This document shows positions 37,201 to 47,879 of a DNA stretch of 64,000 nucleotides, one piece after another. The stretch comes from Panopea generosa (Eukaryota; Mollusca; Bivalvia; Adapedonta; Hiatellidae): positions 6,862,874 through 6,926,873 of the forward strand of contig CM055901.1 in NCBI GenBank assembly GCA_029582155.1. The letters run 5' to 3'. Position numbers and translations under genes: made by a program. The first letter of the stretch is position 1. Each line of letters opens with the position of its first letter. The notes below the pieces were generated by a model. It searched no databases, was not told the DNA's origin, and saw only the letters and a program-made list of their open reading frames with translations.

Positions 37201-38620
37201 GATTATAGTATGTCTGTATCTGGTATATATCTGTATAAATACCTGGTATGTGACTGTACCAGTACCTATTATATGGCAGTTTCAGTATCTGAAATATGGC
37301 TGTATCCAATACCTGGTATATGTCTGTACCAGTACCTTATATATAGCTGTATCAACACCTAGTATAATGGTTGTACCAATACCTAGTATATGGTTGTACC
37401 AATACCTAGTATATAGTTGTACCAATACCTAGTAAATGGTTGTACCAATGCCTTGTATATGGCAGTAGCAGTACCTGGTATATGGCAGTACCAGTACCTA
37501 CTATATGGCTGTATCAAAACCTATTATATGGCTGTATCAATACCTGGTATATGACTGTACAAGTACTTAGTATATGGTGGTACCAGTACCTGATAATTTA
37601 TATGGCTGTATCAATACCTGGTATATGACTCTACCAATACCTTATATATATGACTCTACCAGTACCTGGTATATGACTCTACCAATACCTGGTATATGTA
37701 CCAGTACCTGGTATATGACTCAACCAATACCTGGTATATGTACCAGTACCTGGTATATGACTGTATCAATACATGGTATATTACTGTACCGGTACCTCGT
37801 ATATGGCTGTACCAGTACCTGGTAAATGACTGTACCAGTACCTAGTATATGGCGGTACCAGTACCTGATAGTTTATATGACTGTATCAATACCTAGTGTA
37901 TGACTGTACCAATACCTTATATATGACTCTACCAGTACCTGGTATATGACTCTACCAACACCTGGTACATGTACCCGTACCTGGTATATTACTGTACCAA
38001 TACATGGGATATGTACCAGTACCTGACATATGACTGTACCAATACATGGTATATGACTGTACCGGTACCTCGTATATGGCTTTACCAGTACCTGGTATAT
38101 GACTGTACCAATACATGGTATATAACTGTACCAGTACCTGGTATATAGCTGTACCAGTACCTGGTATATGAATTTAGCAATACCTGGTATATGGCTGTAT
38201 AAATACCTGGTATATGGATTTTCTTATACCTGGTATATGGATGTACCAATACCTTGGTAAATGGATGTACCAATACCTAGTATATGACAGCACCAGTACT
38301 AGGTATGTGGCTGTACCAGTACCTGGAATATGGCAGTACCGGTACCTGGTATATGACTGTACCAATACCTGGTATATGAATGTACCAATACCTGATATAT
38401 GGCTGTACCAATACTTTGTATATCACAGTACCAATACTTGGTTTATGATTGTACCTGGTATATAAAGTACCAGTACCTGTTTTATGTATGTAGTTGGTAT
38501 ATGGCAGAACCAATACATGGCATATATCTGTATCTGGTATATAGCTGTACCAATACCTGATATATGGCTGTACCAATACCTTGTATATCGCAGTACCAAT
38601 ACCTGGTATATGGCAGTTCC
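37201..38620. repeat. 23-bp minisatellite
   Basis: About 60 copies of a 23-bp unit with core TATGGCTGTACCAGTACC and TGGTA. It continues rightward into longer units built from the same words, so 37.2-41.6 kb is one family. Confidence 0.93.
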
Positions 38621-39840
38621 GGTATATAGCATATATCTCTACCCGCTATATGACAGTACCAGTACATGACATATGTATGTATCTTGTATATGGCTGTACC
38701 AATACATGGCATATATATCTACCCGCTATATGACAGTACCAGTACATGACATATGTATGTATCTTGTATATGGCTGTACCAATACATGGCATATATATCT
38801 ACCCGCTATATGACAGTACCAGTACATGACATATGTATGTATCTGGTATATGGCTGTACCAATACATGGCATATATATCTACCCGCTATATGACAGTACC
38901 AGTACATGACATATGTATGTATCTGGTATATGGCTGTACTAGTTCATGGCATATATCTCTACCAGCTATATGGCAGTACCAGTACATGGCATATGTATGT
39001 ATCTTGTATATGGCTGTACCAGTACATGGCATATATATCTACCCGCTATATGACAGTACCAGTACATGGCATATTTATGTATCTGATTATGGCTGTTCCA
39101 GTACATGGCATATATATCTACCCGCCATATGACAGTACCAGTACACGACATATGTATGTATCTGGTATATGGCTGTACCAGTACATGGCATATATCTCTA
39201 CCCGCTATATAACAGTATCAGTACATGACATATGTATGTATCTGGTATATGGCTGTACTAGTACATGGCATATATCTCTACCAGTTATATGGCAGTACCA
39301 GTACATGACATATGTATGTATCTTGTATATGGCTGTACCAGTACATGGCATATATATCTACCCGCTATATGACAGTACCAGTACATGGCATATTTATGTA
39401 TCTGATTATGGCTGTTCCAGTACATGGCATATATATCTACCCGCCATATGACAGTACCAGTACACGACATATGTATGTATCTGGTATATGGCTGAACCAG
39501 CACATGGCATATATATCTACCCGCCATATAACAGTACCAGTACATGACATATGTATGTATCTGGTATATGGCTGTTCCAATACATGGCATATATATCTAC
39601 CCGCTATATGACAGTACCAGTACATGGCATATGTATGTATCTGGTATATGGCTGTTCCAATACATGACATATATCTATACCCGCTATATGACAGTACCAG
39701 TACATGACATATATCTCTACCCGCTATATGGCAGTACCAGTACAAAGCATATGTATGTATCTTGTATATGGCTGTACCAGTACATGGCATATATCTCTAC
39801 CCGCTATATTGTAGTGCCAGTACATTGTATATGTCTGTAC
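38621..39840. repeat. 80-bp unit array (CTACCCGC type) with 320-bp repeats
   Basis: 80-bp period (AATACATGGC at 38,701 and 38,781). Units combine CTACCCGCTATATGACAG, GTACATGACATATGTATG and GTATATGGCTGTACC. A rare variant TCTGATTATGGCTGTTCC at about 39,080 recurs near 39,400, giving a 320-bp higher-order repeat of four units. Confidence 0.92.
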
Positions 39841-41632
39841 TTTGTATATTGCTATGTCAGTACATGATATATGTCTGTACCTGATATATGGCAGTACCGG
39901 TATCTGGTTTATGACAGTACCAGGTATATGGCTGTACCTGTACATGATATATGTCTGTACCTGATATATGGCAGTACCGGTATCTGGTATATGCCAGTAC
40001 CAGGTGTATGGCTGTACCTGTACATGATATATGTCTGTACCTGATATATGGCAGTACCGGTATCTGGTTTATGACAGTACCATGTATATGGCTGTACCTG
40101 TACATGTATCTGGTATATGGCAGTACCGGTACATGTATCTGGTATATGGCAGTACCATGTATATGGCTGTACCACGTATATTGCTATGTCAGTACGTGAT
40201 ATATGTCTGTACCTGATATATGGCAGTACCGGTATCTGGTATATGGCAGTACCATGTATATTGCTATATAAGTACATTATATATGTCTGTACCTGATATA
40301 TGGCAGTACTGGTATCCGAAATATGGCAGATCAGGTATATGGCTGTACCAGCACATAATATATGTCTGTATCTGATATATGGCAGTATCAGTATCAGATA
40401 CAAGGCAGTTCCAGGTATATTGCTTTGTTAGTACATGATATATGTTTGTACCTGATATATGGCAGTACTGGTATCTGATATATGGCCGTACCAGGTATAT
40501 GGCTGTACAAGTACATGATAAACGTCTGTACCTGATATATGGCAGTATCAGTATTTGGTTTAAGGCATTACCAGGTATATTGTTATGTCAGTACATGATA
40601 TATGCCTGTACCTGATATATGGCAGTACCGGTATCTGGTATATGGCAGTACCATGTATATGACTGTATCAGTACATTATATATGTCTGTACCTGATATAT
40701 GGCAGTACTGGTATCTGGTATATGTCAGTACCATGTATATGGCAGTACCGGTACATGTATCTGGTATATGGCAGTACCATGTATATGGCTGTACCACGTA
40801 TATTACTATGTCAGTACGTGATATATGTCTGTACCTGATATATGGCAGTACCGGTATCTGGTATTTGGCAGTATCATGTATATGGCTGTACAAGTACATG
40901 ACATATGTATGTACCTGATATATGGCAGTACCGGTACATGTATCTGGTATATGGCAGTACCAGGTATTTGGCTGTACCTGTACATGGTATATGTCTGTAC
41001 CTGATATATGGCAGTACTAGTATCGAGTTTATGGCAGTACCAGATATATGGCTGTATCAGTACATAATATATGTCTGTACCTGATATATGACAGTACCCG
41101 TATCTGGTATATGTCAGTACCAAGTATATGGCTGTACCTGTACATGATATATGTCTGTACCTGATATATGAAAGTACCGGTATCTGGTATAAGGCAGTAC
41201 CAGGTATATGGCTGTACCAGTACATGATATATGTCTGTACCTGATATATGGCAGTACCGGTATCTGGTATATGGCAGTACCAGGTATATGGCTGTACCTG
41301 TACATGATATATGTCTGTACCTGATATATGGCAGTACCGGTATCTGGTATATGGCATTACCAGGTATATGGCTGTACCAGTACATGATATGTGTCTGTAC
41401 TTGATATATGGCAGTACCAGTATCTTGTATATGGCAGTACCAGGTATATGGCTGTACCTGTACATGATATATGTCTGTACCTGATATATAGCAGTACCGG
41501 TATCTGGAATATGGCAGTACCAGGTATATGGCTGTACCTGTACATGATATATATCTGTACCTGAAATAGTACAGTACCAGTCGCTGGTATATGGCAGTAC
41601 CAGGTATATGGTTGTACCAGTATATTGTTTAT
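39841..41632. repeat. 80-bp unit array (GTACCTGATATATGG type)
   Basis: 80-bp period (TACATGATATATGTCTG at 41,221 and 41,301). The unit contains GTACCTGATATATGGCAG, CGGTATCTGGTATATGGC and CAGGTATATGGCTGTACC. GGTAC and GTACC words on both sides make many short inverted repeats. Confidence 0.92.
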
Positions 41633-42228
41633 GCATTATTATGTTATTTTATATAATGTATAAAATGTTACCCATAGCTGGTGTCACATATAACAACATC
41701 TACACAACCACAAATCTAAAATATGGTAATATCTCAATAACAGTACCAATCTCTCGTTCTTATTGGAGAACCATCAATACACGGTTATTACAATAGCCAT
41801 ACGTAGCGTCTTGGTAAGCGCCTGACGAACATACTCGTTCCTATGTACAAACGGCCCAAGATTTCCGTGCAGCCTAGGCCGTCGTCGTCTATTATCTCTT
41901 TTCCAGGCAGCACAATTAATGTTATCGGTAAATGTAATCTGCGGATACAATCACTGATGGATATCGGCATCAGATTGCTCATCTTATTTCACTGAAGTCT
42001 CTTCCCACTGCCCTCCGTTTACGACTGTGTCAACATTACAGTCTGACAGAAACAGCAAGGCGATAGACACATGACGGTGGGGTAATAGAGTTTAACATCA
42101 TTGTTACATCATGTTATAATATTCCGTTCCATGGGCTGAGGTCAACCTTAATTATGGTGGCCACAAGTCATACATGGACATGTTAACATTATTAAACCAT
42201 TCAAGATAACAGTGCAGTGCAATGTTAG
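41633..42228. other. Unique spacer
   Basis: No gene recognised. A 64-codon minus-strand frame at 41,788-41,982 has no known motif. Confidence 0.4.
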
Positions 42229-42808
42229 ATAAAAAGACAATATAAGACTCTTTTTTATAAAATGATCCACGGAATGGTCCCACCATATCTATGTGCATTG
42301 GTTCCTTCTCTTACAAATGCAAGTTCCGCGTACAACCTCAGAAATAATAACAATATTCAAATTCCTTCTTCAAGAACAGCTCTGTACTCAAATTCCTTTA
42401 TTCCTTCCGTTGTCCGTGACTGGAACACTCTCCCACTTGAAACAAGACAAGCCTCTTCTCTGAATGCTTTTAAACATAAACTCGAAAGTAACGAACCAAA
42501 AGTACCTAAATTCGTTTACATAGGTACAAGGAAATGCCAATTATTGCATGCCCGCCTCCGAACGAGTTGTAGTGCACTTAAACAACATCTATTTCTTAAA
42601 CACATTGAAGACTCCCCCCTGTGTACATGTGGACAAATAGAAATCACAGCTCACTTCTTTCTCAATTGTCACCTTTACCAGCATCCACACATACCACTCC
42701 TGACATCTGTCAGTGAGTTATCTAGTTTCTTTAAATATACTTCTTTTTGGTGAACCACAACTCTCTTATGACAATAATGTTAAAATATTTCAAGCAGTTC
42801 ACACATAA
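42229..42808 (+). pseudogene. LINE reverse-transcriptase C-terminus, frameshifted
   Basis: Open from 42,229 and readable from about Lys-Met-Ile-His-Gly-Met-Val-Pro-Pro-Tyr-Leu. It carries the marks of non-LTR retrotransposon C-termini: an RDWNTLP motif, an Asn-Ala-Phe-Lys block, a His-Ala-Arg-Leu-Arg block, and a cysteine/histidine cluster (Cys-Thr-Cys-Gly, then His-Phe-Phe-Leu-Asn-Cys) resembling the zinc-finger-like tail of these proteins. The first frame stops at 42,751. The family-typical continuation (FGEPQL) is found in the +1 frame from about 42,746 and ends at 42,806-42,808. One indel has therefore broken the frame. No catalytic reverse-transcriptase core is present. I cannot assign the clade with confidence (Jockey/CR1/L2-like). 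It is a dead copy. Confidence 0.8.
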
Positions 42809-43290
42809 ATTTTATCCACTAATCGTTTCTCCTGAACATGTAAGTAAGTCTGAAGAAATAACAAGGCTATTTCTATTTACGTGGTGTGGTCAGCCCGTCT
42901 CCTAATTTCGTCCATGCCGTTCAGAACTTGTCCAAAAATGTTAACCGTTATTATTATGTGAATTCACATAATTATCCATTACTTAAATCATTTTAATAAC
43001 CTTTCTTTTTTTTCTAATTACTCACTTCATTTTCTAAGTTTCTTAAATATATCAGAAACAATATTCCTAAAAGTATGTTAAACATTTTTATTAAGTATAT
43101 TTTGAACTATGTTATATTCGTAATGGTAAGAGCATAAATCAAATTGTTGATAATCTGCCAAATTTGTTCACAATTGATATATGTCATGGAAAAGAACTTT
43201 ATAAGATTTTATCTTCCGTTCTAATCCATATTTATACCTAAACTTATGTGTATATATGTACATTTGAATGAATAAATATGTTTAAACCAA
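42229..43290 (+). mobile_element. LINE (non-LTR retrotransposon) 3' fragment
   Basis: 5'-truncated element consisting of the end of the reverse-transcriptase ORF (42,229-42,808, see the pseudogene entry) and a 3' untranslated part. The 3' end is probably near the AATGAATAAATATGTTTAAA sequence at about 43,265-43,285. The 3' boundary is an estimate. It lies between the 80-bp and 27-bp arrays. Confidence 0.7.
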
Positions 43291-43386
43291 GGCTATGTGT
43301 AGAGATATAGTTATAACATTAATGAAACACCAGCTAAAAACGTAGACACATGTAACACATATAACAAACACTCTCCTACATGTTTA

Positions 43387-43668
43387 ATGTTAGACTATGT
43401 TATCGATAGGATATGTTATCGATTGTTTACTGTGGTGTTATATCATATGTTGTTTAATATGAGGCTATGTTATTTGTTGTGTAATATGAGGCTATGCTAT
43501 ATGTTGTTTAATATGAGACCATGGTATATGTTGTTTAATGTCAGGTTATGTTATTTGTTGTTAAATATGATGCTACATTATTTGTTGTTGAATGTGAGAA
43601 TATGTTATTTGTTATTTAATGTGAGACTATGTTATTTGTTGTTAGATATGACAAATATATTTGGTGTT
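43387..43668. repeat. 27-bp minisatellite, first type
   Basis: About ten copies of a 27-bp unit with core TATGTTATTTGTTGTTTAA and ATGAGGC. It joins directly to the next 27-bp array and shares GTTTAATGT with it. Confidence 0.9.
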
Positions 43669-44162
43669 GTTTAATGTAAGTATATATTCGCAGGTGTTCA
43701 GTGCAAGTATATATCCTCAGTTGTTATATGTAAGTATATATCCTCAGTTGTTATATGTAAGTATATATTCGCAGGTGTTTAATGTAAGTATATATCCTAA
43801 GTTGTTATATGTAAGTATATATCCTAAGTTGTTATGTGTACGTATATATCCTCAGTTGTTATATGTAAGTATATATCCTAAGTTGTTATATGTAAGTATA
43901 TATACTAAGTTGTTATGTGTAAGTATATATCCTCAGTTGTTATATGTAAGTATATATCCTAAGTTGTTATATGTAAGTATATATATATCCTAAGTTGTTA
44001 TATGTAAGTATATATATTCGCAAGTGTTTAATGTAAGTATATATCCTCAGTTATTATATGTAATTATCTATTTTCAGGTGTTTAATGGAAGTATACATTA
44101 TCAGGTGTTTAGTGTAAGTATATATTCTCAGGTGTTCAATGTAAGTTTATATCCTCAGTTGT
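43669..44162. repeat. 27-bp minisatellite, second type, left part
   Basis: About 18 copies of a 27-bp unit with TATATGTAAGTATATATCC and TCAGTTG or TAAGTTG. The array is interrupted by a LINE and resumes at 45,186 with the same unit. Confidence 0.94.
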
Positions 44163-44320
44163 AATATATATATCGTTTATTCAGAAATTCCAATAGGCCA
44201 TCAGACCCATGAGGATACAACATACTACGCATATTTGCAATTGATACAACAAATGGTGCAGTACTTACATGTGCAATGTGTACAACTAAATACAACACAC
44301 AGACGTACACACAGACGTAC

Positions 44321-44329
44321 ACACACACA

Positions 44330-44387
<58 letters not shown>
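44321..44387. repeat. (CA)n microsatellite
   Basis: About 33 CA dinucleotides with one interruption (CATACA). It lies in the 3' untranslated part of the minus-strand LINE. Confidence 0.97.
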
Positions 44388-44388
<1 letters not shown>

Positions 44389-44695
44389 CCACACGCGCGC
44401 GAACATATTTGCACATGAACAGGCACGCAGATAAACACAATTATTATGTTCTTGTTTTCTTCATTTCAGTGTCATATAATCATAACACTGTTTCGTAATT
44501 TTTGTCTAATTTGTGCTGAGAAGGTGACATATTTCAATCATAATTTAGTATTGCTGATGAAAATATTGCAAACATATAAACTGTTAATATAATATGTGAA
44601 TTAAGATGCATTTGTATTCAAAAGTGATTTCTTTGTTATTGTTTTTATATTTCATATAAGTTATGTAAACTTGTAACATAGCATTGTAAGTTGGG

Positions 44696-45148
44696 TTAAC
44701 TGAATATTTCATTTTTCTTTATTTCAAAAGCTTTAAACACGAAAACACTAAGACATCTAAAAGTTTTTTTATTTTGACTTTGCATAAGTGCTCAAAATTT
44801 AAACATACTTGGCCTTTTCCAATAATATTTCTTTATATATGTGTTTCTTATTTGATAATACAATCTGCATTCAATTACAAAATGATATTCGTCTTCTAAT
44901 GTATCACATGTGGTACATTTACGTTCATTTAAAGGTATACTATGAGGTTTGTGCCATCTTCCAGCCTTTATTTGTAAATTGTGAGATGAGAGTCTTAACC
45001 TAGATAACGCAATTCTGTATTTTTCTATATTAACCATATACAAGTAAGATTTTAAAGCAAAATTATCAAAAATTAAAGTGTAAGTATTCGCTCTACTTGA
45101 GATCCGAAGACGAGAATGTAAATTTTGAATGAAATTATCTTGTAATCT
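44696..45148 (-). pseudogene. LINE reverse-transcriptase C-terminus with in-frame stop
   Basis: The open frame runs from 45,148 and shows SRLRLSSHNLQIKAGRW and NERKCTTC, then EDEYHFVIEC. This is the conserved C-terminal block of a widespread invertebrate LINE family (Ser-Ser-His-x-Leu-x-Ile, two Cys, His-Phe-x-x-x-Cys). An in-frame TGA at 44,792-44,794 interrupts it. The same frame continues with family-like sequence (LMQSQNKK, FKAFEIK) to a stop at 44,696-44,698. Nothing upstream of 45,148 remains. It differs clearly from the 42.2-kb fragment and belongs to another LINE family. Confidence 0.8.
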
Positions 45149-45185
45149 TTATTTTACATTATACAAAAACAAAGTGTTATCTGTA

Positions 45186-46230
45186 TTAAATGTAAGTATA
45201 TTAGCAGGTGTTAAATGTAAGTATATATTCTCAGGTGTTTAATGTAAATATATATCCTCAGGTGTTTAATGTAAGTATATATCCTCAGTTGTTTAATGGC
45301 AGTATATATTCTAAGTTGTTTAGTGTAAGTATATATTCTCAGGTGTTTAGTGTAAGTATATATTCTAAGGTGTTTAATGTAAGTATATATCCTCAGGTGT
45401 TAAATGTTAGTATATATATATATCCTCAGTTGTTTAATGGCAGTATATATTCTAAGTTGTTTAGTGTAAGTATATATTCTCAGGTGTTTAGTGTAAGTCT
45501 TTATTCTCAGGTGTTTAATGTAAGTATATATCCGCAGGTGTTTAATGTAAGTATATATCCTCAGGTGTTTAATGTAAGTATATATATATCCTCAGTTGTT
45601 TAATGGCAGTATATATTCTCAGGTGTTTAGTGTAAGTATATATTCTCATGTGTTTAGTGTAAGTATATATGTATATATCCTCAGTTGTTTAATGAAAGTA
45701 TATATTGGCAGGTGTTTAGTGTAAGTATATATTCTCAGTTGTTTAATGGAAGTATATATTGGCAGGTGTTTAATGTTAGTATATATATCCTCAATTGTTT
45801 AATGTCATTATATATTTTCAGGTGCTTAATGTAAATATATATTCGCAAGTGTTTAATACAAGCATATATTCTTAGGTGTTTAATGTAAGTATGTATCCTC
45901 AGTTGTATAATGTAAGTATATATCCTCAGGTGTTTTATGTAAGTATATATCCTCAGTTGTTTAATGTAAGTATATATCCTCAGGTGTTTTATGTAAGTAT
46001 ATATATCCTCAGTTGTTTAATGTAATAACATATTCGCAGGTGTTTAATGTAATAACATATTCGCAGGTGTTTAATGTAAGTATATATTCTCAGGTGTTTA
46101 ATGTAAGTATATATCCTCAGGTGTTTAATGTAAGTATATATCCTCAGGTGTTTAATGTAAGTATATATCCTCAGGTGTTTAATGTAAGTATATATTCGCA
46201 GGTGTTTGATGTAAGTATATATTGATGTTA
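45186..46230. repeat. 27-bp minisatellite, second type, right part
   Basis: About 38 copies of the unit TTTAATGTAAGTATATATC plus CTCAGGTG. Variants include TTTAGTGTAAG and TTTAATGGCAG, and AT insertions (TATATATATCC). Every standard unit contains a donor-like GTAAGTAT and an acceptor-like CAGGTG in the plus orientation. Confidence 0.95.
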
Positions 46231-46640
46231 GCATACAATTATTTTCAGTTGTTACATACTGAAATGTTATACCAAATACATTTTAATATAAATCTATATT
46301 CTGTCTTGCTGAAGTTGACATCCTTGCCGTTAGGAATTTTCACCGGGCAACTTGTGAAAAAGAATCTTAATGAATGTAAAAGAATGTGACAGTCGCAAAA
46401 GAAGATAAATGAGGTTTTGATAATATTTCCTTGCCTGAATGTCACATCCACGTCCACACAGGATGTGACAGAATTACTACGGAATTCCAATTTCACCAAG
46501 TTTTTTTGCTACGCACAAACAGAGATGGCTCGTGACGCGTTGTAAGAAGAAAATGCATATTGAGACTTTTTAATACAAAGCTTTCTGATTAAATACCGGC
46601 CTGTATCTAATAGTATATTACTGTTTAATACTAAGTTTGG
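46231..46640. other. Unique spacer
   Basis: An 84-codon minus-strand frame at 46,245-46,499 has reasonable composition but no motif I recognise. I do not call it. Confidence 0.35.
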
Positions 46641-47150
46641 ATTACTAAAGCGGAATGTTGCTAGTACGATCCCCGTGTCGGGTCAAAACTAAATAAATTT
46701 ATCGCATGTCCCTCAGCATTGAGAGGAAAATTCTAGGTCTGGTGTTGTTGTTGTATGGTGTTAAGCGTCGCTTTCAACATTTTTTCAATCATATCTATTT
46801 AAGACAGTTAGCGCTGTCACACTGGAGTATCATGCCGCAGACACATGGTACAGTACCCCACCCGGTCACATTATACTGACACTGGGCCGACCAGACCTAG
46901 AACTTTCTTCTAACTGCTGAGCGCCAAGCTTCTAGTACCATTTTTAAAGTATTTGGTATTACCCGGCCGGGGATCGAATCCACAACCTTCCGCATGCAAG
47001 GCGGACGCTCTACCACTAGACCACACTGCAGTCTTAGGTCTGATGTACCCGGTGTCAGTCTAATGTGAATGAGTGCATAATATTTCATTGTAGCAGCACT
47101 TAAACTTATCAGTTTTTGAAAGCGACGTTAAACATCATAAAACAACAAAC
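46641..47150 (+). mobile_element. SINE, plus strand, interrupted by another SINE
   Basis: The left part (about 46,641-46,741) carries a degraded tRNA-like B-box region (GTACGATCCCCGTGTCGGGTC) in the shortened form TACGATCCCCGTGTCGGG, and the body. The right part (47,035-47,150) carries the continuation GTACCCGGTGTCAGTCTAAT and the 3' end GAAAGCGACGTTAAACATC with an ACAACAAAC tail. The two halves match the complete copy at 21,479-21,774. The interruption is the minus-strand SINE at 46,742-47,034. Confidence 0.8.
46742..47034 (-). mobile_element. SINE, minus strand, nested, with target duplication
   Basis: 293-bp complete SINE in reverse orientation, starting on plus with the complement of the tail (GTGTTGTTGTTGTATGGTG) and ending with the complement of the A box (CTCTACCACTAGACCACACT). 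It is flanked by TAGGTCTG at 46,734-46,741 and again at 47,035-47,042, an 8-bp direct duplication of the host SINE sequence. This dates the insertion after that of the outer SINE. Confidence 0.88.
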
Positions 47151-47184
47151 TACATAAATGCAAATACTAGCGCAGAGACAAAAT

Positions 47185-47186
47185 GC

Positions 47187-47228
<42 letters not shown>

Positions 47229-47467
47229 CAGAAAGAAGACAAAGAAGAAGAAGAAGAAGAAGAAGAAGAAGAAGAAGAGACTGTACAAGCTAAAAATAGC
47301 TTTCTCTCAATTATATTGTTATGTATCGCTGTGTATTGAATATATGTATCTGTCATATGTTGATAACAAATAAATATTGTTTAAATCAAGGAGATAAAGA
47401 AGAAGAAGAAGAAGAAGAAGAAGAAGAAGAAGAAGAAGAAGAATGAAAAATGAAGAAATAAAAAGTA

Positions 47468-47506
<39 letters not shown>
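47185..47506. repeat. Compound microsatellites (AAT)n, (AAG)n, (AAG)n, (TA)n
   Basis: (AAT)n at 47,185-47,226, (AAG)n at about 47,240-47,278, (AAG)n at 47,397-47,443 and (TA)n at 47,471-47,505. The 118 bp between the two AAG tracts ends with AAATAAATATTGTTTAAA, similar to the probable 3' end of the 42.2-kb LINE. Confidence 0.95.
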
Positions 47507-47508
<2 letters not shown>

Positions 47509-47879
47509 TAGTACAATATTATTATAGAGGATTATGATGTAGCTATTAAAGGTTTCTCTAAGTGAACAGTCTAATTATTAATTGTAAGTTTTAATGATTG
47601 AAAAACATACTCTTACCAGTGATTAAATCACGATTCAAGTAATACAAAGTTAACTGCTGACTGCGATATGTTTAAATATCGTACACTGTCAACAATTAAA
47701 CCATGTTCATTAAAAGGAAGATCCAATTATAAAATACACTTAATAACATGTTCAGTATAACGGTATCTCAATACACATCCTTCTGATGTAGCGTACTTCC
47801 GAGTAAAGATAGTTTAATTATTACGTTATTCCATTTAGGCATTTTCTAATAATGAAGGAAATTATAGTAGTCATTAATG
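47507..47879. other. Unique spacer
   Basis: No gene or repeat seen, apart from stray words of the following 33-bp array from about 47,825. Confidence 0.4.

Larger units (their letters stand above)
44163..45185 (-). mobile_element. LINE 3' fragment inserted in the 27-bp array
   Basis: Minus-strand element with the reverse-transcriptase C-terminus at 45,148-44,696 and a 3' untranslated region containing a CA/TG microsatellite (44,321-44,387). On the minus strand the 3' end reads GTCTGATGGCC, then GAATTTCTGAATAAACG, then an AT run. Both flanks are the same 27-bp array, so the element inserted into the array. The copy is 5'-truncated. Confidence 0.75.

Noticed and set aside
44155-44498. Cysteine/valine and histidine/threonine repeat peptides
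   Set aside because: Translations of the CA microsatellite inside the LINE 3' region.
46245-46499. 84-codon minus-strand frame as a gene fragment
   Set aside because: Composition is plausible, but there is no recognised domain, no splice evidence and no repeat partner. A protein search would be needed before calling it.
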